NCBI GenBank assembly: GCA_902615145.1
Contig: CACMNK010000003.1
Location: 42,499 to 106,498, forward strand
Source: an uncultured Pelagibacteraceae bacterium
GTDB taxonomy: Bacteria; Pseudomonadota; Alphaproteobacteria; Pelagibacterales; Pelagibacteraceae
DNA length: 64,000 nucleotides
Direction of reading: 5' to 3'
Shown here one piece after another: positions 48,744 through 57,799 of the stretch. Position 1 is the first letter of the stretch; each line of letters begins with the position of its first letter. Made by a program: the position numbers and the translations under genes. A model generated the notes under the pieces. It saw only the letters and a program-made list of their open reading frames with translations. It ran no database searches and was not told the DNA's origin.

Positions 48744-49814
48744 ATGGAATCAGTAATATTAATATTAAATATTTTAATCTTGGCCCTCATTTTAGGAGGA
48801 GCCTTTTACTTTTACCAAAAAAATTCTAAGAAAAAATTAGAGGAAGAAATTGAAGATCAGTCAGAATTATTAGCTAAAAAAGATGAATTAAATGATTTAA
48901 AATCAAGCTTTCAAGAGTCTTTCAATCTCATGAGTAAGGAAATTGCCAAAGATATGAGTGGTGCCCTAACTAAAGTAGATGAAAAGGTTGGCAATTTTAA
49001 TCAACAAGTGCAGTTATTAAATCAAAGCCAAGAGGGGATTACTAAAATTTTAGCAGGTGTTAAAAAGTACGGTACTTTAGCTGAATATTCTTTAGATGCT
49101 TTAATAAAGGATTTGTTACCAGCATCTCAATTTATGACTAATGTGAAAATGAAAGAAGATACTAGTGAAAATGTGGAATTCGCAATCAAGCTGCAAGGTG
49201 ATGTCTTAGTGCCAGTAGATTCTCATTTTCCGGTAGAAAAATTCAAAGCTATTACTGATGCATATGATGAAGATGATAAAAAAGCAGTTGCAGATGCTAG
49301 AACAAAATTAGCAAGTGCATTTAAAGCTAAAGCAAAGAGTGTGATGGAAAAATATATTGTTCCACCTAAATCCTCAAATTTTGCAATAGTGTATGCTCCT
49401 ACAGAGAGCCTTTATAAAGAATTAACTGAATACCAAGATCCAAGCACTAAAGAGTTATTAACCCAAGAATTGATGAAAAAATATAAGATAGTAATTTGTG
49501 GTCCAAACACTCTTTCAGCTTATTTACAATCTTTACACATGGGTTTTCAGTCTCTTAAAATTTCAAAACACGCAACAGAGATTTATGATCATTTAAAAAC
49601 TATAAGTACAAGATTTTCTAGTCATTTTGATAATATTTATAAATTAAGAAAAAAACTTGAAGAGGCCATGACAGTTGTTGATAGTTTTGGAAAAGATGCA
49701 AGATCAATAACGAGAACTTTAGAAAACATAAAAGATCCCGAGCAAGTTGAAAAAGCTGTACTGACAGAGAACGTAGAGAAATTTGTTGAAAGAAATAAAC
49801 AACTCAAAAAATAA
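48744..49814 (+). CDS. rmuC: DNA recombination protein RmuC
   Basis: A 356-residue member of the RmuC family, predicted to limit sequence inversions or act in recombination. It has an N-terminal membrane anchor (about 4-24), a coiled-coil stretch (about 28-95) and the conserved nuclease-like core with KYGTLAEYSLDALIKDLLPASQ (split), DSHFPVEKFKAI and a LQSLHMGF-containing segment. It is followed by two further DNA-processing genes in the same direction, with a 38-base gap to the next start. Confidence 0.92.
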   Translation: MESVILILNILILALILGGAFYFYQKNSKKKLEEEIEDQSELLAKKDELNDLKSSFQESFNLMSKEIAKDMSGALTKVDEKVGNFNQQVQLLNQSQEGITKILAGVKKYGTLAEYSLDALIKDLLPASQFMTNVKMKEDTSENVEFAIKLQGDVLVPVDSHFPVEKFKAITDAYDEDDKKAVADARTKLASAFKAKAKSVMEKYIVPPKSSNFAIVYAPTESLYKELTEYQDPSTKELLTQELMKKYKIVICGPNTLSAYLQSLHMGFQSLKISKHATEIYDHLKTISTRFSSHFDNIYKLRKKLEEAMTVVDSFGKDARSITRTLENIKDPEQVEKAVLTENVEKFVERNKQLKK

Positions 49815-49851
49815 TTTCTTTTTTCACATATTACCGACTATAAGAAATCAC

Positions 49852-50538
49852 ATGCGTTGGAACAAAAAATACAATTATCCCTCGAGCTCAAGGGCTACTG
49901 AAGATGGAATAAGAAGATATGTTTTGGGAGAAGCAAAATTACCAAGTGTAACGTCAATACTTGATGCAACAAAATCTGAGGAAGATAGAGCGGCACTAGC
50001 AAATTGGCGAGAAAGAACTGGCTATATAGAAGCTGAAGCTATTACAAAAGCAGCCAGTAGCAGAGGATCTCAAATGCATGGTTATTTAGAGTCTTATCTT
50101 TTAGGAAGAGAAAATTTGAGTTTTTTTGAGGATAATGAACAGTATAAGAAAATGGCAAAAGAAATTATCGATAAAGGACTAACAAACAGGTTACAGGAAA
50201 TTTATGGAGTTGAGTGCACTATGCATTACCCTGAAAAGTATGCAGGCACTGCAGACTGTGTTGGACTATATGAGGGAAAGGAAACCATAATTGACTTTAA
50301 ACAATCTAATAAACCAAAAAAAGCAGAGTACATAGACTCTTGGTTACTGCAAACCGCAGCCTATTCATTAGCTCATAATGTAGTATATAATTCAAATATT
50401 AATGCTTGTGTTATACTTGTTTGTACAGTGGATAATTTATTTCAAGAATTTAAAATTCAAGGAACTGAATTAATTACCTATCAAAATTTGTTTTTAGGAA
50501 GATTGAAAAAATTTCATGAACTTTCAAATTTAAATTAA
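49852..50538 (+). CDS. PD-(D/E)XK nuclease, RecB/phage-exonuclease-like
   Basis: A 228-residue predicted DNA nuclease. The order of motifs is that of the RecB-type PD-(D/E)XK fold: Glu121 and Asp135 (AGTADCVG), Asp148-x-Lys150 (IIDFKQS), and Gln167 with Tyr171 (QTAAY). The N-terminus MRWNKKYNYPSSSRA and the SVTSIL segment resemble exonucleases of marine phages and of SAR11-like genomes, as I recall. The start is placed at 49852; the frame is open into rmuC. It lies between rmuC and sbcB, suggesting one repair unit. No Cys cluster of the AddB/Cas4 type is seen. Confidence 0.8.
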   Translation: MRWNKKYNYPSSSRATEDGIRRYVLGEAKLPSVTSILDATKSEEDRAALANWRERTGYIEAEAITKAASSRGSQMHGYLESYLLGRENLSFFEDNEQYKKMAKEIIDKGLTNRLQEIYGVECTMHYPEKYAGTADCVGLYEGKETIIDFKQSNKPKKAEYIDSWLLQTAAYSLAHNVVYNSNINACVILVCTVDNLFQEFKIQGTELITYQNLFLGRLKKFHELSNLN

Positions 50539-50546
50539 TTTTAAAA

Positions 50547-51983
50547 ATGGATAAAATAGTAATTTACGATACTGAAACAACCAACAGCACCATTTGGGGC
50601 TCTATAATTGAGGTTGGAGCAGTTGTAGTTGATAAAAATTTAAAAGAAATTGGAAAACTCAATATTAGAGGCAGAATGCCAGAGGGAGAGGTTCCAAGTG
50701 CAAAGGCATTACTTGTTAATTCAACAAGTATTGATTTACTAACTAAAGGCAATTATTCACATTATGAATTTTTAGGTGCAGTAGAAAATTTTTTCTCAAA
50801 AGCTGGTCCAGCAATGTTTATGGGTTGGTCAAATTTAAATTTTGATAGAAGAATGTTTCATTTTAATTTCTTTAAAGGAAACAGGTATCCTTATCTTACT
50901 CACTCTTCACCAAATCAAGAACATGATGGTTTGCATATAGCAAGGGCAGCACAAACTTTAAACCCAGAAACCTTGAAAACAGAATTGACTGAGGCTGGAA
51001 ACCCAAGTCTAGCCTTAGAAGCATTAGCTAGAATGCAAGGATTTGATACATCTCAGCAACATACTGCTTTTCACGATGCGTACACTTCATTAAAAGTTCT
51101 TAGAATTATAAGAGATAAACATAAAGATAATTGGGATACTTTTCTAAAAACTTCAACAAAGACAAGTGTGGAGACATTACTTACAAATGACGGTATTTAT
51201 TCAATTTTTGAAAATGTAAAGGGTAGAAATATGATGTACCTTGCTTGCACCTTACATCCAAAACATTGTTTTCACCCCTTATACGCATCATGGGGATATC
51301 TTTGGGATTTAAGAAGAGATCCCGAACCATTTTTAGATTTATCCGTCAATCAATTAAAAGATATTTTAAAGAAATTTAGTCCCAAAGCACTTAGGGTTCT
51401 AAAAACAAATAAAGCTCCAGTAGTTATGAGTAAAGAGTATGCCTTAAAACAAAAGCCTTATTTAGATTTAGATTTAGGAATAATTCAAAAAAGAGCTAAA
51501 CTTGTTAGAGAAAATGAAAATTTTTGTAAAAATATTCAGATTATTCACAGAGAAGCAGCTGAAGAAAAAGCACAAACCAAAACGCAAGAAGATTTATTAC
51601 CAGAGGAAACTTTATACGAAAAATTTATTCCAAATAAAGATACTGCTTTATTTAGAACATGGCACAGCTCTTCGTGGGAAGATAAGCTTAGACTGCTTGA
51701 TAAGTTTCATGATAAGAGATGTTGTTGGTTTGGTCAAAAAATAATTTATCAAGAAGCCCCTCAAATTTTACCACCTGACTTATACAAAAATATTAAAAGC
51801 GAAATTGCTAGAAGAATTTTGAGCAAAAATAAGGAAAAATGGCAAACTGTTAATATGGCTTATACTGAAATTGATTATTTAAGAGATCAAGCATCAAATA
51901 GAGATGATGAGGTTGAATTAAAAAAATTGGATGAAATCAACCAATTTATCATGTCAATAGAAAAGAAGTATGAATTTACATAG
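50547..51983 (+). CDS. sbcB: Exodeoxyribonuclease I
   Basis: A 3'-5' single-strand DNA exonuclease of 478 residues. The DEDDh active site has Asp8 and Glu10 in YDTETTN, an Asp in GWSNLNFDRRMF, and His/Asp in HTAFHDAY. The SH3-like and C-terminal helical domains of ExoI follow. It works in mismatch repair and recombination end-trimming. It is 8 bases downstream of the PD-(D/E)XK gene, which would act on related substrates. Confidence 0.95.
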   Translation: MDKIVIYDTETTNSTIWGSIIEVGAVVVDKNLKEIGKLNIRGRMPEGEVPSAKALLVNSTSIDLLTKGNYSHYEFLGAVENFFSKAGPAMFMGWSNLNFDRRMFHFNFFKGNRYPYLTHSSPNQEHDGLHIARAAQTLNPETLKTELTEAGNPSLALEALARMQGFDTSQQHTAFHDAYTSLKVLRIIRDKHKDNWDTFLKTSTKTSVETLLTNDGIYSIFENVKGRNMMYLACTLHPKHCFHPLYASWGYLWDLRRDPEPFLDLSVNQLKDILKKFSPKALRVLKTNKAPVVMSKEYALKQKPYLDLDLGIIQKRAKLVRENENFCKNIQIIHREAAEEKAQTKTQEDLLPEETLYEKFIPNKDTALFRTWHSSSWEDKLRLLDKFHDKRCCWFGQKIIYQEAPQILPPDLYKNIKSEIARRILSKNKEKWQTVNMAYTEIDYLRDQASNRDDEVELKKLDEINQFIMSIEKKYEFT

Positions 51984-51989
51984 TTGACT

Positions 51990-52008
51990 TTATTAATATT
52001 ATTAATAA
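51990..52008. repeat. AT-only inverted repeat before the thioredoxin gene
   Basis: TTATTAAT-ATT-ATTAATAA is an 8-bp inverted repeat directly after sbcB. It contains only A and T, so it has low information in this genome. TTGACT at 51984-51989 could be a -35 but no properly spaced -10 is found. Confidence 0.25.
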
Positions 52009-52017
52009 ACCCCTATT

Positions 52018-52335
52018 ATGCTTATAGATTTCAAAGATGAAGATTTTGAAAGTAAAATCAAAAGTGAGGATGTATCTGTAATTCAATTTTCAGCAGCTTG
52101 GTGTGGTCCTTGTAAGACGTTGAAACCAATAATGGATAAGTTAGCAGCTGAGTATAAGGATAAAGCTGGTTTTTATTATGCTGATATTGAAGATGGAGGC
52201 ATAAATACAGGAAGTGCTGCAGGGATAAGAGGTGTACCAACTGTTATAATTTATAAAAAAGGTGTTGAGGTTGACAGAAAAGTTGGTGGGGTTCCAGAGA
52301 GTAATATGAAAGAATTTTTGGAAAAAAATATTTAA
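52018..52335 (+). CDS. Thioredoxin
   Basis: A 105-residue thioredoxin fold with the active site WCGPC (Cys29, Cys32) and the cis-proline at GVPT near residues 75-78. It is a cytoplasmic disulfide reductant, probably reduced by a thioredoxin reductase encoded elsewhere. It may not be the main thioredoxin, because the first helices are short and divergent. It is convergent with folC, overlapping it by 4 bases. Confidence 0.9.
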   Translation: MLIDFKDEDFESKIKSEDVSVIQFSAAWCGPCKTLKPIMDKLAAEYKDKAGFYYADIEDGGINTGSAAGIRGVPTVIIYKKGVEVDRKVGGVPESNMKEFLEKNI

Positions 52336-53600
52336 TTAATATTTAAAAATTCTCCACTTAAATACAATGAACCAGTAATTAAAAGCAAATCGTTCTCTTT
52401 TAAGTTTATTGATTGAATGGCTTTTTGAATACTTTCCTTATAAATAACATTAGGCATGTCCTTAAATTTTTCCCTTAATTCTTTTCCACTTATAGCATTA
52501 GGTTGATTTGGGATATCAACTGTTGTTAAAGATGAAATATTTTTAAAATAACTTATGTATTCTTCGTGATTTTTATTAGCCATCATTCCTATAATAACAT
52601 GTTTGTTACAATCTAAAGTCTGAAGATATTCATTAAGAACTTTTGCTCCACCAGGATTATGTGAAGAATCAAGAATTAGTCTATTATTTTTTACTAAGTT
52701 TTTAAGTTTACCAGATTTAATTTCCTGAAGTCTAGCAATATGGGATGCTTTTTGAACTCCATTTATTATGTGTTGGTCTTTAATTTTTATATCTTCTAAA
52801 ATTCTTAATGTTGCAATTGCCGTAGCAGCATTTTCTAGTTGAAATTGTCCATTTAATTTGGGTTTTGGAATTTTTAAACCACCATACTTATCCTCATAAT
52901 AAAAAAAATTATTTTCCTCTAAAACAAAGTTGTAATTTTCATTAAAAAAATATTTATTTGCACTATTATCAGATATATTTTTTTTAATACATTCTACAAT
53001 TTCACTAGAATTTTGTTTAGCAACTACTATATTTGAATTTAGTAAAGAGGAGGTTTTTTCAAAAATTATTCTTTCAATAGTTCTGTCATTTTTTGGCAGC
53101 CAGTCCAAGTGATCTTCACTACATGAGGTAACTACATTACAAAGATTTTTTTTTAAAATATTTACAGCATCTCCTCTTCCAAATAAGCCAAATTCTGCTA
53201 TCACAAGATTTTCTCTATACTTTTTGCATCCATAAAAGAACGCAGCTGTGAGAGCTTCAAAATATGTTAAAGGTTGATTATTGTTTACTTCCTCAATCTT
53301 AGATAATAAATCTGATAGATCATTATCATTGATCATTTCATCATTATAAACAAATCTCTCATTAATACTCTTTACATGAGGAGAAGTGTATACATTACAT
53401 TTAATGTTTGCCTCTCTAAGTATAGATCTTAAAAAAGAAATGGTACTTCCTTTCCCATTAGTTCCACAGACCTGTACACACTTTATTTGATCTTGTGGGT
53501 TTCCCAATTTTTTGCAAAGATTTTTTATTCGATCTAAGCTAAGATCAATTTCTTTAGGATGCAGCTTTTGTAAGCGATTGAGAATCCTCTGAAGTTTCAT
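52332..53600 (-). CDS. folC: Bifunctional folylpolyglutamate synthase/dihydrofolate synthase
   Basis: Adds glutamate to dihydropteroate and folates. The 422-residue Mur-ligase fold has the P-loop GTNGKGSTISFL, EFGLFGRGDAVN, SEDHLDWL and LDSSHNPGGAKVL. The start overlaps accD by 47 bases, longer than most overlaps here; a later start would lose the conserved N-terminus. The accD-folC-trp arrangement is conserved among proteobacteria. Confidence 0.95.
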   Translation of the reverse strand: MKLQRILNRLQKLHPKEIDLSLDRIKNLCKKLGNPQDQIKCVQVCGTNGKGSTISFLRSILREANIKCNVYTSPHVKSINERFVYNDEMINDNDLSDLLSKIEEVNNNQPLTYFEALTAAFFYGCKKYRENLVIAEFGLFGRGDAVNILKKNLCNVVTSCSEDHLDWLPKNDRTIERIIFEKTSSLLNSNIVVAKQNSSEIVECIKKNISDNSANKYFFNENYNFVLEENNFFYYEDKYGGLKIPKPKLNGQFQLENAATAIATLRILEDIKIKDQHIINGVQKASHIARLQEIKSGKLKNLVKNNRLILDSSHNPGGAKVLNEYLQTLDCNKHVIIGMMANKNHEEYISYFKNISSLTTVDIPNQPNAISGKELREKFKDMPNVIYKESIQKAIQSINLKENDLLLITGSLYLSGEFLNIN

Positions 53601-54489
53601 TTTCTTCAGAATTTATAGCAGAATTTTTCTTTAACAATATTGATAATAAAGTTCCAATTTTTTCAGATAGATCTTTTCTATTAACAATCAAGTCTACAAA
53701 TCCAGTTTTTTCAACATATTCACTTTTTTGAAAACCTTCAGGAAGTTCTTCATTAACTGTGCCCTGTATTACCCTTGCACCGGCAAATGCAATCAAAGCC
53801 CCTGGTTCAGCTATATGAATGTCGCCTAGCATAGCGTACGATGCAGTAATGCCACCTGCTGTTGGATCGGTAATACAAACAATGTATGGTAGGTTGTTTT
53901 TTTTTAATTCATTAATCGCTATAGTTGTTCTTGTCATTTGGGATAGAGAGATTAAACTTTCCATCATTCTCATTCCTCCGCCAGCACTAACACATAAAAA
54001 AGGAGTTTTATTTTCAATTGCATATTGAATACCATATAAAAAGGCCTCACCTTCAGCAGCTGCCATTGATGCTCCTAAAAAATCAAAGTCAGATGCAACA
54101 GCAGTAATTTTAATATCATTAATTTTTCCACTGACAACCATCATTCCACAATCCATACCTGTTTTTTTTCTAGCACTCTTTAATCTATCTTTATAAGATT
54201 TTGAGTCAGTCCAGTTGAGTGGATCATCCTTAGGAATTGGTGTTTTGAAAATTTCATAATTCTTTTCACCAAAAAGAATGTCAAATCTTTGTTTAGGGGT
54301 AATTCTATGATGTTTATTACACTCAGGCTCAGTACATACCCACAAGTTTTTCTCAAGATCTTTTTTTAAGATCGGGCCTTTACAACACGATGTCCAGTCA
54401 CTATTAGCCATATCTTCTTTCGTGGCTCTTTTGTGAAGAGCGGACTTAATCTTTTCCCCAGCCTTAATTATTTTGGTAATCCAATTCAT
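53554..54489 (-). CDS. accD: Acetyl-CoA carboxylase carboxyltransferase subunit beta
   Basis: Beta half of the carboxyltransferase that makes malonyl-CoA for fatty acids. The 311 residues contain the crotonase-type core (SGKINDIKITAVASDFDFLGASMA split, VSAGGGMRMMESL, ADPTAGG-like ITDPTAGG). The N-terminal zinc ribbon has four Cys, but they are spaced as CC and Cx4C instead of the usual Cx2C and Cx2C (residues about 34-57). It overlaps trpA by 4 bases and folC by 47. Confidence 0.96.
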   Translation of the reverse strand: MNWITKIIKAGEKIKSALHKRATKEDMANSDWTSCCKGPILKKDLEKNLWVCTEPECNKHHRITPKQRFDILFGEKNYEIFKTPIPKDDPLNWTDSKSYKDRLKSARKKTGMDCGMMVVSGKINDIKITAVASDFDFLGASMAAAEGEAFLYGIQYAIENKTPFLCVSAGGGMRMMESLISLSQMTRTTIAINELKKNNLPYIVCITDPTAGGITASYAMLGDIHIAEPGALIAFAGARVIQGTVNEELPEGFQKSEYVEKTGFVDLIVNRKDLSEKIGTLLSILLKKNSAINSEENETSEDSQSLTKAAS

Positions 54490-55298
54490 AAAATTTTATA
54501 TTTAAGCTTTTTCACTAAATTAGCAACATTTGTGACAGGATTTTGTCTTTTTTGAATTGAACTAGAAATTTCCTTACAAATTGCACTTCCCACCACTAAT
54601 CCATCAGCTTTTTTTAACGATTTAATAGATTTTTCCGTAATTCCGAAACCTATTACAACATTTTTTTTTGGATTTATTTTTTTAATTTTAAAGTAATTCG
54701 ACATGATCTTTTTAGAGGATACTTTTAATTTGCCACCCGTAGTAGATAGCATTGATATGAAATAGTTCATAGCATGAGAATCTTTAATTATTTTATTAAG
54801 TCTTTGCTTTGAAGTAGTAGGTGATAAAAGTTGAATAAAATAAATCGTTTTTTTTTGACATTTTTTAATAAAAGACTTATTTTCTGGCCAAGGTAAGTCG
54901 ACAACTATTAACCCATTAACTCCAACTTTTTTACATTTTTCTAAAAATTTTTTTTCTCCATATTGAAATATCATATTATAGTATCCCATTAAAATAATAG
55001 GTTTAGAATTTTTATTTTTCTTATATTTTTTTACTATCCAAAAAATATCTTCTATCTTAATTCCATTTTTTATGGCTCTGTATGCACTAGTTTGTATTTG
55101 GCTTCCATCTGCAACTGGTGTATTATGTGGGACTCCTAATTCTAAAATATCCGCATATTTTGATATAGTATTAAGTATTATTAAAGATTGGTTTTTGGTA
55201 CTATCACCTGCAACAGTATAGGTTAAAAGGGCTGGTCTATTTTCATTTTTAGCTTTTTTAAAAGCAACATCAATTGGGTTAAGCATATTTTTTTCCAA
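54486..55298 (-). CDS. trpA: Tryptophan synthase alpha chain (divergent)
   Basis: Cleaves indole-3-glycerol phosphate to indole, which tunnels to TrpB. The 270-residue TIM barrel has catalytic Glu53 in LELGVP and Asp64 in VADGS. The usual FSDP is HNTP here (residues 58-61), and loop 6, normally SRxGVTG, reads SMLSTTG, losing the Arg. The fold and the phosphate-site GFGI and GSAI are kept. It overlaps trpB by 20 bases; an ATG four codons in is an alternative start. Confidence 0.9.
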   Translation of the reverse strand: MEKNMLNPIDVAFKKAKNENRPALLTYTVAGDSTKNQSLIILNTISKYADILELGVPHNTPVADGSQIQTSAYRAIKNGIKIEDIFWIVKKYKKNKNSKPIILMGYYNMIFQYGEKKFLEKCKKVGVNGLIVVDLPWPENKSFIKKCQKKTIYFIQLLSPTTSKQRLNKIIKDSHAMNYFISMLSTTGGKLKVSSKKIMSNYFKIKKINPKKNVVIGFGITEKSIKSLKKADGLVVGSAICKEISSSIQKRQNPVTNVANLVKKLKYKIL

Positions 55299-56514
55299 GT
55301 CTATTCCTTAAAATTTTTTTATCTTTATAAGCATCCCCACAACTATTAACTACAACAATTGTATTTTTGCTCATTTTTTTTGCTTCTTTTATTGCAACAG
55401 AGAATGCGTGACTTGGCTCTAAAGATGGCCTTAATTTTTCATATTTAGTTACAAGCTTATAAGCTTTTAATGCTTCCTCATCGCTAGCAGCTGTATATCT
55501 TGCTCTTTTTGTATCCTTAAGAAAACAATGAAGTGGGGAAATCCCTGGATAGTCAAGTCCTGCTGAAATAGACTCTGTTTCTTCTATTTGTCCATCTGCA
55601 TTCTGATTTACGTATTGAGCTGCTCCATGTAGAATTCCAATTTTTGAACCGTAAGTAAGAGGTGCAGCGTGCCTCCTACTTTTTGCAGGCCCACCAGCCT
55701 CAACTCCAATAAATTCACATTGTTTTTTATCATAATCCATAAATTCATTCCAAAAACCAAAACTTGAACTACCTCCGCCTACGCAATTATAAAGCTTAAG
55801 TTTTTTTGGAATAGAGCCAAATTCCTCTATCAATTGGGCTTTTAACTCTCTAGATATTTGACTAGTGCTCCATCCACAGATACGAACAAAAACAGCTGGA
55901 CCCACAGTGCTTCCAACACACATAGCTGTAGTATCACAATTAGCAACCCAAAAACGCATGCACTCAGAAACAGCATCAACAAGGGTTTGACTACCTGAAT
56001 AAACAGGTATGACTTCAGCTCCATTTTTTTTCATAGCTTTTACATTTGGTTGTTGTCTCTTAATATCTTTTGCTCCCATAAAAATTTTACATTTTAGGCC
56101 AAATTTTTTCGCTGCCATACTTAACATTTTACCAGCATATCCAGCGCCTGTGTCTCCACATATAATTTTTTTACCAGAACGTTTTGCCAGCAAACAGTGA
56201 ACTGTTGCATTGTAGATTTTGTGTGCACCACCATTTGCATCTGATACAACCTTGGACCAAATTTGGGCTCCTCCTACATGCTTTGTTAAATTTTCTAATT
56301 TTATAAAACGAGTAGGAGTTCCGACCCAATTTTTAAAATATTTATCTCTTTCAGCAATAAACTTTTTATCTTTTTTAAGTTTGTTAAATAAAATTTCTAG
56401 ATCTTCGATTGGTTTTTTTAAGGTTTCAGGAACAAAGTTGCCCCCAAATTTACCCCCCCAAAAACCGAGACTATTTCCCTGATCAATTAATGGTATTCCT
56501 TTTTTTAGTTTCAT
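55279..56514 (-). CDS. trpB: Tryptophan synthase beta chain (divergent active site)
   Basis: A PLP enzyme joining indole and serine into tryptophan; 411 residues. The PLP lysine Lys99 is in GGAHKI, and VGGGSSSFG binds the PLP phosphate. Several near-invariant positions differ: the KRED segment before the Lys is SKVV, AETGAGQHG is GDTGAGYAG (Asp121 at the catalytic Glu109 position), ESSHA is EPSHA, and GRGDKD is SCGDAYKD. The rest (GAKDIKRQ, VIPVYSGS, ADGQIEE, SAGLDYPG) is clearly TrpB. It lies between trpF and trpA. Confidence 0.9.
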   Translation of the reverse strand: MKLKKGIPLIDQGNSLGFWGGKFGGNFVPETLKKPIEDLEILFNKLKKDKKFIAERDKYFKNWVGTPTRFIKLENLTKHVGGAQIWSKVVSDANGGAHKIYNATVHCLLAKRSGKKIICGDTGAGYAGKMLSMAAKKFGLKCKIFMGAKDIKRQQPNVKAMKKNGAEVIPVYSGSQTLVDAVSECMRFWVANCDTTAMCVGSTVGPAVFVRICGWSTSQISRELKAQLIEEFGSIPKKLKLYNCVGGGSSSFGFWNEFMDYDKKQCEFIGVEAGGPAKSRRHAAPLTYGSKIGILHGAAQYVNQNADGQIEETESISAGLDYPGISPLHCFLKDTKRARYTAASDEEALKAYKLVTKYEKLRPSLEPSHAFSVAIKEAKKMSKNTIVVVNSCGDAYKDKKILRNRLGKKYA

Positions 56515-57128
56515 ATTTCTGAAGATAAATTTAACAATTTATTAATTTTATTAATATCTTTTTTTCCTTCTTCATCCTCTAGCGCTCCACTAAGATCTAT
56601 TATAAAATCTTTGTTTTTGAAACTAGGAATATCATTTATTTGAATATTTCCTGCAATCATTTTATTTAATTCTTTAGATACACCATTTAACAGATTGTGA
56701 TCAAAACTTTCTGACTTATGATAACCTTTTGAGTCAAACAGAATTATGTCTGAAATATCTTTGTAATTTTTATATTTATTTACATCATTTTTATTTGAAA
56801 CAGTAATTGCTGTAATTATTTTAATCTTATATTTAAACTTAATTTCTTTCGTTCTTTCAGGACTCACGTCGTAAAGCTGGTAGTAATTAAAATTTAAATC
56901 TTTTATTTTTTCTAAAGTTTCATCAGTGGGCTTTACAAGCACAGAGGTAAATTTCACCTGTTTTCTCTCAACATTAATTAATCTTTTTAATTTTTCATAT
57001 TCGATGAATCTTTTGCTTTTTTCATAGTTAGTAATGAAGCCAATAAATTTTGGTGGGTGGGGATGATTTAAAATAAAATCTAATATTTTGGGATCTGAAA
57101 CTCCACAAATTTTTAAACCTTTGATCAT
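56511..57128 (-). CDS. trpF: Phosphoribosylanthranilate isomerase (divergent)
   Basis: Amadori rearrangement of phosphoribosylanthranilate in tryptophan synthesis; 205 residues. The general-base Cys is in LKICGVSD and the general acid Asp in ILFDS. The phosphate-binding GGTG that usually follows reads GYHKSES, and the DxSSGVE motif reads DLSGALE, so the enzyme is recognisable but atypical. It overlaps trpB and pyrF by 4 bases each. Its position immediately before trpB makes the assignment firm. Confidence 0.87.
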   Translation of the reverse strand: MIKGLKICGVSDPKILDFILNHPHPPKFIGFITNYEKSKRFIEYEKLKRLINVERKQVKFTSVLVKPTDETLEKIKDLNFNYYQLYDVSPERTKEIKFKYKIKIITAITVSNKNDVNKYKNYKDISDIILFDSKGYHKSESFDHNLLNGVSKELNKMIAGNIQINDIPSFKNKDFIIDLSGALEDEEGKKDINKINKLLNLSSEI

Positions 57129-57799
57129 TTACTTAAGTGATCAATTAATATTTGTGTGTTTTTTTTAATATTGCCTCTAGTTAAGTCTCTACCTATTACC
57201 AGCCAATCTGCTCCATTTGAATAAGCTTCATTAGGTGTTAAAACTCTTTTTTGGTCATTCTTTTTTGATGTAAATCTTATTCCAGGAGTTATTATCTCTT
57301 TTTTAAAAAATTTTTTTACTAATTTTATCTCTTGAGCACTACAGACGATGGCATCTAATTTAGCTTTATTTGCTAACTTTACTTGATGTAGGACTAGCTT
57401 CTTTACATCTTTATTAAATCCAATTTCTCTTAATGCTTTGTTATTTAAAGAAGTAAGAACTGTAACACCTATAAGTTTTATTTTACCAGATATTTTTTTT
57501 GCAGCTCTAAGTGCATCAAATCCAGCACTAATATGTATGGTTAAATAATTTATTCTTAAATCTTTAATTGCTTTTATTGTTGATGCACAAGTATTTGGAA
57601 TATCATTAAGTTTTAAATCTGCAAAAATAATTTTATTTCTTAATTTAGATAAAAAGGTTCTACCATTTTTTGAGTTTAAAAACTCTAAACCCATTTTATA
57701 TCCAATTTTTAATTTATTGTTTCGGGTATCTTTTATAATTTTTTTTATTTTTGATATTTTTGTGGTATCGCAAGCAACAAATATTTTACTCTTTTTCAT
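57125..57799 (-). CDS. pyrF: Orotidine 5'-phosphate decarboxylase
   Basis: Last step of UMP synthesis. The 224 residues have the catalytic Lys/Asp network in FADLKLNDIPNT and the phosphate site TPGIR...VIGRDLT (Asp where most have Pro). The start overlaps ihfB by 14 bases. The ihfB-pyrF-trpF order occurs in other alphaproteobacteria. Confidence 0.95.
   Translation of the reverse strand: MKKSKIFVACDTTKISKIKKIIKDTRNNKLKIGYKMGLEFLNSKNGRTFLSKLRNKIIFADLKLNDIPNTCASTIKAIKDLRINYLTIHISAGFDALRAAKKISGKIKLIGVTVLTSLNNKALREIGFNKDVKKLVLHQVKLANKAKLDAIVCSAQEIKLVKKFFKKEIITPGIRFTSKKNDQKRVLTPNEAYSNGADWLVIGRDLTRGNIKKNTQILIDHLSK

Noticed and set aside
51990..52008. Operator before thioredoxin
   Set aside because: The repeat is pure A/T and of a length expected by chance in this composition; no paired promoter elements support it.
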